64,000 nucleotides of DNA from Acidimicrobiaceae bacterium (GCA_947446815.1 CANFGT010000001.1:186001-250000), one strand, 5' to 3'; positions 49,811 through 59,027 are shown, counted from the first letter of the stretch. The notes: generated from the letters alone by a model not told the origin. Numbers and translations: made by a program.

Positions 49811-50461
49811 TTAGGTGAGTCGCTTTCGCAGCTCTACAAATACTGGTTCGCCAACAATTCCCGCAATCTCGTCAGCCAAGCTGTCGATGACGCGAGAGTC
49901 ACCGCAGTAAGCGTCTGTTCCTTCGGTGCAGCACCATGCCATGTCGTCGCCCACTTCGCCCCAGGCTGTGCGATCCCAACGATGCACGGTGGCGACTTCC
50001 ACATTGTCCTCGCGCATTTCCCAGTCCACCTTGATGGGCAATTGCCAACAGACCGATGGCTTCCACTCGGTAATGGAATCACCGAAGTGAAGTGCACCAA
50101 GATGCAATGCGCATCCGGCGCCTCCTTCAAAGCCTGGACGATTCAAGAAGATGCATGCACCGTCGTGAACCCGCGTTGCGGCGTTAATTTCGTTCGCAAA
50201 AATTCCTGCTGATTTCGCCTCTTCATAGTTCTGAAAGAGTTGCTTCGGAATCATTGCGGCAGAAGCCGAAAGGTTCATCGCTTCGTCGACGCCGTCAAGT
50301 TCGCAACCAAGTGAGCAGCAACCGAAACCGTTCTCGGTGTTTTCGGCGACGTCAATGCCTTTGCAGCCTCGACCCCAGATGCATGTCCAATTGGATGTGA
50401 AGAAATCCTTCTCAAACCGCCACAGAGTCTCGCCGGTGTCGATCTCTTCGTAGTCGCTCAC
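49811..50461 (-). CDS. Cysteine-rich conserved protein, unknown function
   Basis: A 216-residue soluble protein with about twelve cysteines, in clusters [41 protein letters not shown] and YCG. The pattern suggests binding of zinc, iron or an Fe-S cluster, in the manner of YkgJ or DUF3109-like proteins, but I cannot assign it to a family. The GTG start overlaps the stop of the LLM oxidoreductase gene by four bases (GTGA), so it is translationally coupled to it. Confidence 0.75.
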   Translation of the reverse strand: MSDYEEIDTGETLWRFEKDFFTSNWTCIWGRGCKGIDVAENTENGFGCCSLGCELDGVDEAMNLSASAAMIPKQLFQNYEEAKSAGIFANEINAATRVHDGACIFLNRPGFEGGAGCALHLGALHFGDSITEWKPSVCWQLPIKVDWEMREDNVEVATVHRWDRTAWGEVGDDMAWCCTEGTDAYCGDSRVIDSLADEIAGIVGEPVFVELRKRLT

Positions 50462-51468
50462 AGAAGAACTGGTTCCCGAGGAGCCAACGAGGTTGCTGCA
50501 GCGAGAATTTCAAGTGACCGAATACGCGCCGCACCACTTTCACAATGATGTGCGGTGATGATTTCGTTGGCTTGGGTGAGTTCTGCGAATTCTTCAATTC
50601 CGGCTTTCACAACATCGGCAGTACCGACAGTGGCATACGTGAACATCTGATCGACGTGAGCACCTTGTGGGGTGTTTAGAACTTCGAGCACTTCTTCATC
50701 CGTCAATTTTTGTCCTTGACGGCTAAAGAGAGCACGAGTGAAGTTGCGACGACGCAACTCTTTTTGATGAAGTGCTGATTCTTCGGTATCGGCAGCAATC
50801 ACATTCATGCTGGCCATTGCATATGGCTCGCTGAGTTGTGCTGAAGGAGTGAAGTGCTCGCGGTAAATACGTAAAGCGTCGAGAAGGTGGGTGGGTGCGA
50901 AGTGCGATGCAAATGCAAAAGGCAATCCAAAGTGCGCGGCAACCTGCGCACCGTACAACGATGACCCAAGAATGTAGAGAGGTACGTGAGTTCCTTGACC
51001 AGGCATGGCCTTCACGCCGCTGACGCGGGATGTGTCGGAGAGAAACGCTTGGAGTTCGACAATGTCGTCGGCAAAGTTTTCCGCGGCACGTGGGTCGCGT
51101 CGCATTGCACGCATCGTGACTTGATCAGTACCTGGCGCACGACCAAGACCTAAATCAATACGGCCAGGGTGAAGCGAAGCGAGTGTCCCGAATTGTTCAG
51201 CGATAACAAGCGGGGAGTGATTAGGCAGCATGATGCCACCAGAGCCGAGACGAATAGAGCTTGTGTTTGCAGCAACATGTGCAATGAGCACTGATGGCGC
51301 AGAAGATGCAATGGACTCAAAATTGTGATGTTCCGCGTACCACACACGCGTGAAGCCAAGTTGCTCGGCACGCTGTGCCAATGCAACACAGTTCTGCAGG
51401 CTTTGTCCCACGCTGTCGCCAGCAGAGATCGACGCAAGGTCGAGGACAGAAAGTGGAACGGTGCTCAC
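50458..51468 (-). CDS. LLM class (luciferase-like) flavin-dependent oxidoreductase
   Basis: A 336-residue TIM-barrel oxidoreductase of the luciferase-like monooxygenase group 1. [37 protein letters not shown] are the standard motifs. The cofactor could be FMN or F420; F420 biosynthesis genes are present in the same genome, but the MsnO8-like N-terminus ([12 protein letters not shown]) suggests an FMN-type. TAGGGT lies 7 bases before the GTG start. Confidence 0.92.
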   Translation of the reverse strand: MSTVPLSVLDLASISAGDSVGQSLQNCVALAQRAEQLGFTRVWYAEHHNFESIASSAPSVLIAHVAANTSSIRLGSGGIMLPNHSPLVIAEQFGTLASLHPGRIDLGLGRAPGTDQVTMRAMRRDPRAAENFADDIVELQAFLSDTSRVSGVKAMPGQGTHVPLYILGSSLYGAQVAAHFGLPFAFASHFAPTHLLDALRIYREHFTPSAQLSEPYAMASMNVIAADTEESALHQKELRRRNFTRALFSRQGQKLTDEEVLEVLNTPQGAHVDQMFTYATVGTADVVKAGIEEFAELTQANEIITAHHCESGAARIRSLEILAAATSLAPREPVLL

Positions 51469-51475
51469 CCCTGAA

Positions 51476-51481
51476 ACCCTA
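51476..51481 (-). promoter_or_regulatory. -10 element TAGGGT, leaderless type
   Basis: On the minus strand TAGGGT ends 7 bases before the GTG of the LLM oxidoreductase gene. Confidence 0.5.
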
Positions 51482-51504
51482 GAGGCAGACGGTGTCGAAA
51501 CTAT

Positions 51505-52590
51505 TTATGCAGCGAGAGATTCGGGCGCTTTGGCTGCCGAATATGGCAACCATGTGCCGGCTTCGAAGTCATACAACTTGCAATTCTTCGTCGAACGAAG
51601 GAACTCACGCAAGGAGAGACGAATACGACGCACGGTGTCGGGATACGCAGCCTCGATTGCATTCGCTGCTGTGGGCAACTGATGGAATGGAATGCGCACG
51701 TCAACGTGATGCGGCACATGAACGAAAATGTTGTGGAACCACAGCCAGTTGACCAGGCGAGGTGTCTTCATGATGGTGGTTGATTCCATCTGACCCTTGT
51801 ATTGCGACCATTCCTTCTTTGACCACCAACGAATGTCGGGAGACACGTGGTGGATGTAGACGGTCCAGCCAATGATCTGAAGGAATAAGAAGAAAGGTAC
51901 GACGAACAACTTGATGGGTAGCCAGATTGCGGAAACAGCTCCACCGGTGAATGCGCCGATGATGATGGTGATTGCAAAAACGATGGCGATGCCAGCACTC
52001 AGAGTGATCTTGTCTCGAACAACTGCAGCACGGCGCTTGCCTTCTGGGTTGTAGCGCCACATTTTCTCCCACCACACAGTGCGGAAGAAGTAGGCACCAG
52101 AGCCGAGCCATGACCATTCAAGTCGGTGGCGTAAACGCTGCAGAGAGTTGTATGTGCGGAACTCTTCGACGGTTGCTGGATGCCACACAAAGTCGAAGCC
52201 TTCACGAGTGGTGTAGCCGTGGTGAATACGGTTGTGGCCGAGATCCCAAGCTGACTCAACATGCACGCTCGGGCCCATTGAGAATTGGGCAACAATGCGA
52301 TTGATTTTTGGAGATGAAAGAAGTGCTCCGTGCGAGGCGTCGTGACCCAATACAAACAGACCAGAGACAGCGAGGCCACCTGCAATCCAGAGCGGCACGA
52401 TGGCCCACCATGAATGAGCCATGGCGAGGGCGGCAAGGGTGACGCCATAAACGATGGTTGCCTTGGTGAGGGCGCGAACTGCGCGCCCTGTGGGGCGTTC
52501 ATAACAGACAGCGGGAATCGATTCGCGAACAGTGTTCAGCGAATGGGTGCGGTCATTGATGAGGGGAGCAGTTACATTCTCGATGACCAC
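51505..52590 (-). CDS. Membrane fatty acid desaturase
   Basis: A 361-residue di-iron membrane desaturase. The three histidine boxes are GHDASHGAL, HNRIHHGY and HVPHHVD, spaced as in acyl-lipid/omega-type desaturases, with transmembrane segments before the first box and between the second and third. It introduces double bonds into acyl chains and likely adjusts membrane fluidity. The GTG start is directly preceded by a perfect 19-bp palindromic segment, a likely operator. Divergent from the malic enzyme gene. Confidence 0.93.
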   Translation of the reverse strand: MVIENVTAPLINDRTHSLNTVRESIPAVCYERPTGRAVRALTKATIVYGVTLAALAMAHSWWAIVPLWIAGGLAVSGLFVLGHDASHGALLSSPKINRIVAQFSMGPSVHVESAWDLGHNRIHHGYTTREGFDFVWHPATVEEFRTYNSLQRLRHRLEWSWLGSGAYFFRTVWWEKMWRYNPEGKRRAAVVRDKITLSAGIAIVFAITIIIGAFTGGAVSAIWLPIKLFVVPFFLFLQIIGWTVYIHHVSPDIRWWSKKEWSQYKGQMESTTIMKTPRLVNWLWFHNIFVHVPHHVDVRIPFHQLPTAANAIEAAYPDTVRRIRLSLREFLRSTKNCKLYDFEAGTWLPYSAAKAPESLAA

Positions 52591-52591
52591 A

Positions 52592-52610
52592 GGCTATTTC
52601 ATAAATAGCC
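52592..52610. promoter_or_regulatory. Perfect inverted repeat directly before the desaturase start, candidate operator
   Basis: GGCTATTT at 52592-52599 and AAATAGCC at 52603-52610 with a CAT spacer, ending one base from the desaturase GTG. It covers the place where a promoter would lie, so a repressor binding here could control the desaturase gene and perhaps the divergent malic enzyme gene. Confidence 0.55.
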
Positions 52611-52633
52611 ATGTAATGGCACTTTGGGTTGCG

Positions 52634-52639
52634 TAGCCT
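52634..52639 (+). promoter_or_regulatory. -10 element TAGCCT, leaderless type
   Basis: TAGCCT ends 9 bases before the malic enzyme ATG. Confidence 0.6.
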
Positions 52640-52648
52640 TAGTGCCTT

Positions 52649-54055
52649 ATGGCAACTCTTCCAGCCGCATCCTTCTCCATCAGCCTTGATTGTGAGCTCG
52701 ACAACGTTCCAGGTGCCCTCGGACACTTGTGCACAGCAATTGGTGACGCCGGTGGCAACATCGGTGCCCTTGACGGGTTTGATATTCGTGGCCCCGTATT
52801 GCGCCGCACGCTTGTCGTCCATTGCCGGGATGAGGCACACCAATTGGTTGTTGTTGAGGCAGTGAAGAATACTCCCCACATCACATTGGTCGATTGGTGG
52901 GACCGCACGTTCCGTATGCATGAGAACGGCAAGATCCAGATGTTCTCTACAGCGCCCGTGCGCGACAAGGACGATCTGTCCATGGCCTACACCCCGGGCG
53001 TTGCCCGCGTGTGTACCGCTATCCAAAACGATCCTGCGTTGTCACACAGGTACACCATTCGTAAGAACACGGTCGCGATCGTGAGCAACGGTACGGCTGT
53101 TCTTGGTCTCGGCGACATTGGTCCTGAGGGTGCAATGCCCGTGATGGAAGGAAAGGCGCTCCTCTTTAAAGAGTTCGGTGGCGTCGATGGTTTCCCCATC
53201 TGTATCAACGCACGCACTGTTGATGAAGTTGTTGATTTCGTTCAGCGCATCGCCCCTACTTTCGGTGGCATCAACCTTGAAGACATCGCAGCGCCAGAAT
53301 GCTTCGAGATTGAAGAGCGTTTGCGCGCAAGCCTCGACATTCCTGTTTTCCATGACGACCAGCACGGCACCGCAGTGGTGACCCTTGCTGCATTGTGGAA
53401 CTCGCTCAAGATCACCGGCAAGAAGATGGAAGACCTTTCCGTCGTTATCGCAGGAGTTGGCGCAGCGGGTGTTGCTATCGGCAAGATTCTTCTCAACGCA
53501 GGTGTTGGCGAAGTAGTGGGTTGTGACCGCGCAGGTGCGATTTACACCGGTCGTGGCGAACTCAACTCCGCTAAGGAATGGTTTGCTCAGCACACCAACC
53601 AGAGCCGCAAGATGGGCACCATCTCTGACGTCATGAAGGGCTCGGACGTGTTCATTGGCGTGAGTGGCCCCGACCTCATTACTGCAGCCGATGTTCGTTC
53701 AATGGCGAAGAACCCATTGGTGTTCGCAATGGCCAACCCCAACCCAGAGATTCGTCCCGAAGAAGTTGATGGTCTTGCTGCTGTTATGGCAACGGGTCGT
53801 TCCGATTATCCAAACCAGATCAACAACGTTCTTGCATTCCCTGGCATCTTCCGCGGTGCCCTTGATGCAAATGCGTACGACATCACTGAAGGCATGAAGT
53901 TGGCAGCAGCAGTCGCTATTGCTGAATCAGTAAGCGATGCAGACTTGTCTCCAGATTTCGTTGTTCCTTCGGTGTTCGACAGGACAATTGTGGAGCGTGT
54001 TGCACCAGCAGTTGCAGCCGCTGCCGTCAAAGACGGCGTCATCCGCAAGTCGTAA
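52649..54055 (+). CDS. NAD(P)-dependent malic enzyme with N-terminal ACT-like domain
   Basis: A 468-residue malic enzyme that decarboxylates malate to pyruvate. Residues 8-85 form an ACT-like domain (LDCELDNVPGALGHL), a form of malic enzyme seen in actinobacteria and some firmicutes. The catalytic domain has YTPGVARVC, EDIAAPECFEIEE and FHDDQHGTAVV; the nucleotide site is VIAGVGAAGVAIG. An ACT-like domain often senses amino acids, so allosteric control is possible. Confidence 0.94.
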   Translation: MATLPAASFSISLDCELDNVPGALGHLCTAIGDAGGNIGALDGFDIRGPVLRRTLVVHCRDEAHQLVVVEAVKNTPHITLVDWWDRTFRMHENGKIQMFSTAPVRDKDDLSMAYTPGVARVCTAIQNDPALSHRYTIRKNTVAIVSNGTAVLGLGDIGPEGAMPVMEGKALLFKEFGGVDGFPICINARTVDEVVDFVQRIAPTFGGINLEDIAAPECFEIEERLRASLDIPVFHDDQHGTAVVTLAALWNSLKITGKKMEDLSVVIAGVGAAGVAIGKILLNAGVGEVVGCDRAGAIYTGRGELNSAKEWFAQHTNQSRKMGTISDVMKGSDVFIGVSGPDLITAADVRSMAKNPLVFAMANPNPEIRPEEVDGLAAVMATGRSDYPNQINNVLAFPGIFRGALDANAYDITEGMKLAAAVAIAESVSDADLSPDFVVPSVFDRTIVERVAPAVAAAAVKDGVIRKS

Positions 54056-54108
54056 ATTCATCACGTACTGTTGGCGACAGCCGGCGGTCACGAATCGCAC
54101 GATGTCAA

Positions 54109-54490
54109 TGGTGGAGCTGGGGGGAATCGAACCCCCGTCCATCAGGCGCTATTTACCAGTGCTACAACCATTCCCGTGTTAACGCTGACGCAACATCATC
54201 GACGGGTCGATTGCCTAATTACTTAGGCCGCGTGCTGTCTTTCCAACATGGCAATGGTCTTTCTCATCGTCAGCGTTCTTTCCTGCCGTCATCCACCGCT
54301 TCTGTTGCCGGGCTGCGGTGAACTGGCCCCGTGCGCCATTGCTGGTCACGATGTCTCTCTACAACCTAAAAATTAGGCGGCGAGAGCGAACTGCTCGTTG
54401 GCAATTCTGTTTTTTGCCCCGTTTAACGAATCTGAGCAATTCGGGTTGCACGTGCAAACAACGAAACTGCTGTCGAAACCTGTCAGCCCC
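54109..54490 (-). ncRNA. ssrA: Transfer-messenger RNA (tmRNA)
   Basis: A 382-base tmRNA on the minus strand. The 5' end begins GGGGCUGACAGGUUUCGACAGC-like (the first twelve bases and the UUCGAC motif are seen) and pairs with the 3' end CAGCUCC followed by an encoded ACCA. The T-arm has GGTTCGATTCC. The reading frame at 54402-54373 encodes the degradation tag ANEQFALAA followed by TAA; with the alanine charged on the tRNA-like part the tag is AANEQFALAA. A pseudoknot-rich interior is expected. smpB lies immediately upstream on the same strand. Confidence 0.96.
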
Positions 54491-54545
54491 ATTGGTTGGT
54501 TATGTAGTGGTCAGTGTACGCCGGGGGAGTAGCGAATAATCCGCG

Positions 54546-55022
54546 CTAGTCCATGCCCTTGCGTTGGCGACCCAGGCTGCGTTGCATCTCGCGTTGCACA
54601 TCACGTTCGGCAATGGCGTTGCGCTTATCGCCCTTTTTGCGACCACGACCCAATGCCAGTTCCACTTTCACGCGGCCATCAATCAACTTGAATGCCAGGG
54701 GGATGAGAGACAAACGTTCACGGGCAATGCGATCGTGCAGACGGTTGATCTCTTCGCGATGTAATAACAACTTGCGAGGACGGTCAGTGTCGTGCGCACC
54801 AACGCCCACCGCAAACGAATAGGGGGAGATATGCACACCATCGAGCCACATCTCGCCGTCGAGAATGCGGGCGTACGCATCCACTAACTGCACTTGGCCG
54901 GCGCGCAAGCTCTTGACTTCACTGCCCACCAGAACGATGCCGGCCTCGAACACGTCGAGAATCTCGTAATCGTGTCGAGCCTTGCGATTGCTCGCAAGAA
55001 CAGTGTTCGGTGACGTGGCCAT
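54546..55022 (-). CDS. smpB: SsrA-binding protein SmpB
   Basis: A 158-residue SmpB that binds tmRNA and delivers it to stalled ribosomes. NRKARHDYEILDVFEAGIVL, GSEVKSLRAG and the C-terminal basic helix GRGRKKGDKRNAIAERD are family signatures. The start is MATSPNTVL, with TACGCT 10 bases upstream; an in-frame extension overlaps the mec gene. The ssrA gene starts 55 bases beyond its stop, so protein and RNA may share a transcript. Confidence 0.96.
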   Translation of the reverse strand: MATSPNTVLASNRKARHDYEILDVFEAGIVLVGSEVKSLRAGQVQLVDAYARILDGEMWLDGVHISPYSFAVGVGAHDTDRPRKLLLHREEINRLHDRIARERLSLIPLAFKLIDGRVKVELALGRGRKKGDKRNAIAERDVQREMQRSLGRQRKGMD

Positions 55023-55032
55023 GGAGAGAATG

Positions 55033-55038
55033 AGCGTA
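55033..55038 (-). promoter_or_regulatory. -10 element TACGCT before smpB
   Basis: On the minus strand TACGCT ends 10 bases before the smpB ATG. The plus-strand TAGCCT for mec lies only four bases away. Confidence 0.45.
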
Positions 55039-55042
55039 CCGC

Positions 55043-55048
55043 TAGCCT
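55043..55048 (+). promoter_or_regulatory. -10 element TAGCCT, leaderless type
   Basis: TAGCCT ends 8 bases before the mec ATG. Confidence 0.55.
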
Positions 55049-55056
55049 GCGAACCG

Positions 55057-55479
55057 ATGTCTGAGTCACCCCAGCACCTCATTTCCGTGCCCACAGATGC
55101 AACGGCAGCAATGGCTGCACACAGCATCGCCTGCTACCCCGAAGAGATGTGTGGCTTGCTGGTAGGCAACCCCGCAACCTCGGAAGTCATCCGGTTCGTG
55201 CCCTGTACCAACATCGCCCGCAGCGCCATGATCTACACGATTGACCCGAAAGAGCATCTGCGAGCCGAATTGGCTGCTGAAGCTGATGGGCTGGAAGTTA
55301 TTGGGTGTGCCCACAGCCATACGCACACGGAGGCCTACCCCAGCAGTACAGATATCGCCCAGGCCCCCGATCCGGGCTGGCACTACATCATCGTCAGCTT
55401 GAAAACAGGGGAGCCCAAACCCCGCTCCTTTCGCATCCTGGGCGAGGACGTCCATGAGGAATCAATAATCGACCTTTAA
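55057..55479 (+). CDS. mec: JAB/JAMM (Mec+) metallopeptidase
   Basis: A 140-residue JAMM protease. The catalytic glutamate is E30 in EEMCGLLVG, and the zinc motif is H86-S-H88-x7-S96-x2-D99 (HSHTHTEAYPSSTD). In Mycobacterium tuberculosis Mec (Rv1334) hydrolyses the CysO-cysteine adduct in the CysM sulfur pathway; cysM follows here by 90 bases. The cysO gene, normally between the two, is absent. Start is the ATG with TAGCCT 8 bases upstream. Confidence 0.93.
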   Translation: MSESPQHLISVPTDATAAMAAHSIACYPEEMCGLLVGNPATSEVIRFVPCTNIARSAMIYTIDPKEHLRAELAAEADGLEVIGCAHSHTHTEAYPSSTDIAQAPDPGWHYIIVSLKTGEPKPRSFRILGEDVHEESIIDL

Positions 55480-55569
55480 GGGTTACAATTCCGACTGGAT
55501 TTATCGGGAATAGCCATCCGCCGGTCTGGGTTTCATTAGTGGGCCCAACCGGGTGCGCGAAGGAGACAC

Positions 55570-56556
55570 ATGTCGATTGCAGATGTGCGAAGGAATGGAG
55601 GTTCTGTGTTTGTTCTGCAGAACGCTCTTGAACTCATTGGTAATACACCGTTGGTCGACGTCTCCATTCTTTCCCCGAACCCCAATGTGCGTTTGATTGC
55701 CAAGTTGGAGAGCCAGAACCCATTCGGTTCGGTGAAGGATCGCATCGCAAAGTCGATGATTGAAGACGCTGAGCGCACGGGTCGCTTGCAGCCAGGTCAG
55801 CGCATCGTCGAGCCGTCATCTGGCAACACGGGTATCGCCTTGGCAGCAATCGCGAAGATGAAGGGCTATCCCATCACCATCCTTATGCCGACGTCGGTGA
55901 GCATCGAGCGTCGTCAAATGCTTGAGGTTTTTGGAGCAGAGATCATTCTCACTCCAGGCGAAGAGGGCAGCAACGGTGCTGTTCGTCGCGCGCAAGAACT
56001 TGCAGCGCAGCATCCTGAATGGTGCTTCCTGTATCAGTACGGAAACGATGCAAACCCTCGTGCGCATTACGAAACCACTGGTCCAGAGATTTACCGCGAC
56101 TGCCCAGAGATCACACACTTCGTTGCAGGTCTTGGCACCAGCGGCACTCTGATGGGTGTTGGTAAGTACCTCAAGGAACAAAACCCGGACATCAAACTTG
56201 TTGCAGTGGAACCACCACTCGGTGAGCGTGTTGAAGGTTTGCGTAACTTGGACGACGGTTACATCCCACCAGTGTTCGACAACTGGCATGGCCGCGATCT
56301 GCTCGACCGTAAGCGTGTTGTGCGTCCTCGTGAATCAATCGAGTGGACTCGTCGCATCGTTGCTGAGTGCGGCATCTTCGCCGGCATTTCTTCTGGCGCA
56401 TCACTTGCTGGTGCCGTCAAGGTTGCAAGCGAAATCGAAGAAGGCGTCATTGTGTTCATCGTGTGTGATGGCGGTTGGAAGTATCTTTCCACTGGCGCAT
56501 ACACCGACGACCTTGATCAAGCTGAAGCAAACGCAGAGAAGATTATTTACTTCTAA
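55570..56556 (+). CDS. cysM: Cysteine synthase (CysM type)
   Basis: A 328-residue fold-type II PLP enzyme making cysteine. The Schiff-base lysine is K56 in GSVKDR; SSGNTGIALA binds the substrate carboxylate and GTSGTLMG the PLP phosphate. The neighbour mec, and the order mec-cysM as in Rv1334-Rv1336, suggest the CysO-dependent or O-phosphoserine-type enzyme, but no cysO lies nearby. It has AAGGAG 4 bases from the ATG and a TACAAT about 80 bases upstream, so its message has a leader. An alternative GTG start is at 55606. Confidence 0.94.
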   Translation: MSIADVRRNGGSVFVLQNALELIGNTPLVDVSILSPNPNVRLIAKLESQNPFGSVKDRIAKSMIEDAERTGRLQPGQRIVEPSSGNTGIALAAIAKMKGYPITILMPTSVSIERRQMLEVFGAEIILTPGEEGSNGAVRRAQELAAQHPEWCFLYQYGNDANPRAHYETTGPEIYRDCPEITHFVAGLGTSGTLMGVGKYLKEQNPDIKLVAVEPPLGERVEGLRNLDDGYIPPVFDNWHGRDLLDRKRVVRPRESIEWTRRIVAECGIFAGISSGASLAGAVKVASEIEEGVIVFIVCDGGWKYLSTGAYTDDLDQAEANAEKIIYF

Positions 56557-56574
56557 TTGTGCGGGCTGATGTCC

Positions 56575-57399
56575 TTAACGGCCAGCAATCAACACCACTA
56601 AGCCTGCGACCACGATTGCTGCAGCAATAACGCGGCGTTTTGCATCGGCCTCGCCCAAATACTTTGTGCCGACGAGTGCAACGATGACGACACTTGATTC
56701 GCGCAGTGCGGTCACGTATCCCACTGGTGCTTTTTGCATTGCAATCAGCACCATCCAATAGGTGAGTACGGAAGCTGCACCAGCAAGAGCAAATCGATGC
56801 CATGTGGTGCGTAATGCAGAGACCATGTCGCGTGCGCGACCAGTTGCAATGCCAAAGGCGCTCACGGTGATGCCAGTGGAAATGAACAACACGAGTGGAT
56901 ACAAGTTTCCGCCAGTGAGGCGCGAACCATGTCCATCGATGACTGAGTAGCTGCCGATACATATCGACACCAAAAGTGCGGCGAAGACATGTTTGTTGTC
57001 TGCACGTCCCGCGAGCAACAAGATGCCGCCAACAGAGATTGCAATTCCCAGAAGATTGAGCACGCTGAGATGATCAGAGAGAAACAGCACACCGCCGATT
57101 GCGGCGAGAAGGGCGCCTGTGCCGCGTGCAATGGGATACGTGACAGAGAAATCGCCGATGTTGTACGCGCGCGCCAAAGTGAACACATAAATCACGTGAA
57201 TCAACCCACTGGCAATCACGGTCCACCACACCAAATGGTTGGGCCAACCTGTGAAAAGAAGGATGATGGCGCAGAGAATCCCACCCACGGTCATCTGGCC
57301 CCAGAGAGCGATCCAACGGTCTCCACTTTGCTTGACCCACAGATTCCACGAGGCATGAAGTACTGCTGCAGCAAGGGCGAGAAGGGTGGCTGTCAGCAT
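56575..57399 (-). CDS. EamA/DMT-superfamily transporter
   Basis: A 274-residue membrane protein with ten helices in two EamA repeats of five. The first helix LTATLLALAAAVLHASWNLWVKQ, the conserved ARGTGALLAAIGGVLFL and the GYVTALRESSVVIVALVGTKYL of the second repeat are typical of the drug/metabolite transporter superfamily. The substrate may be an amino acid or metabolite; a cysteine-related export role beside cysM is speculation. The start is MLTATLLAL, with TAGTGT 8 bases upstream. In mycobacteria a rhomboid protein occupies the equivalent position between cysM and murI. Confidence 0.88.
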   Translation of the reverse strand: MLTATLLALAAAVLHASWNLWVKQSGDRWIALWGQMTVGGILCAIILLFTGWPNHLVWWTVIASGLIHVIYVFTLARAYNIGDFSVTYPIARGTGALLAAIGGVLFLSDHLSVLNLLGIAISVGGILLLAGRADNKHVFAALLVSICIGSYSVIDGHGSRLTGGNLYPLVLFISTGITVSAFGIATGRARDMVSALRTTWHRFALAGAASVLTYWMVLIAMQKAPVGYVTALRESSVVIVALVGTKYLGEADAKRRVIAAAIVVAGLVVLIAGR

Positions 57400-57407
57400 G
57401 AGAGACG

Positions 57408-57413
57408 ACACTA
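57408..57413 (-). promoter_or_regulatory. -10 element TAGTGT, leaderless type
   Basis: On the minus strand TAGTGT ends 8 bases before the EamA ATG, back-to-back with the murI element. Confidence 0.45.
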
Positions 57414-57417
57414 CGCC

Positions 57418-57423
57418 TAGCCT
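57418..57423 (+). promoter_or_regulatory. -10 element TAGCCT before murI
   Basis: TAGCCT ends six bases before the murI ATG. Confidence 0.55.
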
Positions 57424-57429
57424 TGCGGA

Positions 57430-58251
57430 ATGCCTGGCACCGACAACCGCCCTATCGGAATGTTTGATTCCGGTTTTGGTGGTCTCACGGTGGCTCGTGC
57501 TGTCATCGATGTCTTGCCCTCGGAAGACCTCGTATACGTGGGTGACACGGGTCGTTATCCGTACGGTCCGCGTGCTGCCGGTGAGGTGCGAGAGTTCGCA
57601 CGAGAAATCGCATGGAGCTTGGTGAATGACCACGATGTGAAAGCTGTAGTGGTTGCGTGCAACACGGCGGCAGCGGCTGCCTTTCATGAATTGTCGAATG
57701 AATTGCCAGTACCTGTCGTGAGTGTGGTGGAACCAGGCGCACGCGCATTATCTATTGCTTCAAAAGTTCGCCGTGTTGGTGTGATTGGCACCGTGGGAAC
57801 AATTTCATCGGGTGCGTATCAACGTGCTCTCGCTGAAGAAGATGCGACGTTAAATCTCATTGCCACTGCGTGCCCAGGATTTGTGGAATTCGTGGAGCGA
57901 GGCCAAACAAGCGGCGATGAAGTGATGTTGTTGGCAGAGCGACTGCTTGCACCTGTCGTTGACGCGGGCATTGACGCACTGCTTTTGGGTTGCACGCATT
58001 ACCCGTATCTCTCACGTGTCATCAGCGATGTGATGGGCCCCAATGTCGTGTTGGTCTCGAGCGCAGATGAAACTGCATTCGCACTGGCCAGCATGTTGCG
58101 AGACAACAAGATCACCGCCTCATCTGATCGCGCAGGAACCCACACATTCCTGTCCTCGGGCGATGTTGAATGGTTCGCCGACTTCGGTCGCCGGCTTCTT
58201 GGACCAGAGCTTTCGACAGCAAGTCGTTGGTCTCGTGCCGTCACCGACTAG
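57430..58251 (+). CDS. murI: Glutamate racemase
   Basis: A 273-residue racemase that makes D-glutamate for peptidoglycan. [25 protein letters not shown], the two catalytic cysteines in VVACNTAAA and [11 protein letters not shown], are all present. Start ATG with TAGCCT six bases upstream. It heads the murI-rph-rdgB run that mycobacteria share. Confidence 0.97.
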   Translation: MPGTDNRPIGMFDSGFGGLTVARAVIDVLPSEDLVYVGDTGRYPYGPRAAGEVREFAREIAWSLVNDHDVKAVVVACNTAAAAAFHELSNELPVPVVSVVEPGARALSIASKVRRVGVIGTVGTISSGAYQRALAEEDATLNLIATACPGFVEFVERGQTSGDEVMLLAERLLAPVVDAGIDALLLGCTHYPYLSRVISDVMGPNVVLVSSADETAFALASMLRDNKITASSDRAGTHTFLSSGDVEWFADFGRRLLGPELSTASRWSRAVTD

Positions 58252-58261
58252 ACATTTAGCC

Positions 58262-59023
58262 ATGACTCGTCCCGATGGCCGTACGCCAGATCAGCTCCGT
58301 CCTATTTCTTTCCAGCGCGACTTCACAGAAATGTCCGCCGGTTCTGTGTTGGTGTCCTTTGGTCGAACACGCGTGTTGTGCACAGCATCAATTGATGAAG
58401 ATGTGCCACGTTGGATGAAGGGGTCCGGCAAGGGCTGGGTAACTGCTGAGTACTCGATGCTCCCTGGTTCTTCTCCGGAACGTGTTGATCGCGAAGCAGC
58501 CAAAGGCAAGCAGAGTGGACGCACTGTTGAAATTCAGCGACTCATTGGTCGTTCGCTTCGTGCAGCAATTGATATGCGGGCACTTGGTGAGCGTCAGATT
58601 GTTGTGGACTGTGACGTCTTGCAGGCTGACGGCGGCACGCGTACTGCCAGCATCTGTGGTGGTTTCTTGGCGTTGCATGACGCAGTGACACGTTTGGTGC
58701 AAAGCGGTGCAATTACGGAGAACCCATTGCACTCATATTGCGCAGCCATTTCTGTCGGCGTGTGTGGCGGCACTCCGGTGCTCGACCTTCCCTACGTTGA
58801 AGACAGCACGGCGGAAGTCGATATGAATGTTGTGATGCTTCGTCCCGTCAATGGCGGAGAACCTCGGTTCGTTGAAGTGCAAGGAACGGCCGAAGGCATG
58901 GCATTCTCTCGTGGCGAACTTGATGAGTTGCTAATGCTGGCTGATACGGGACTTGGACGCATCTTTGATCTTCAGGCGGGACTTCTTTCCGAAGCTCCGC
59001 CGATGCGTGCGCCTGAGCGCTAA
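58262..59023 (+). CDS. rph: Ribonuclease PH
   Basis: A 253-residue phosphorolytic exonuclease that trims tRNA 3' ends. The N-terminal [13 protein letters not shown], the phosphate-site [18 protein letters not shown] in pieces, [16 protein letters not shown] and [15 protein letters not shown] match RNase PH. The start is the ATG giving MTRPDGRT, 10 bases after the murI stop. Normal length. Confidence 0.96.
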   Translation: MTRPDGRTPDQLRPISFQRDFTEMSAGSVLVSFGRTRVLCTASIDEDVPRWMKGSGKGWVTAEYSMLPGSSPERVDREAAKGKQSGRTVEIQRLIGRSLRAAIDMRALGERQIVVDCDVLQADGGTRTASICGGFLALHDAVTRLVQSGAITENPLHSYCAAISVGVCGGTPVLDLPYVEDSTAEVDMNVVMLRPVNGGEPRFVEVQGTAEGMAFSRGELDELLMLADTGLGRIFDLQAGLLSEAPPMRAPER

Positions 59024-59027
59024 CGCC

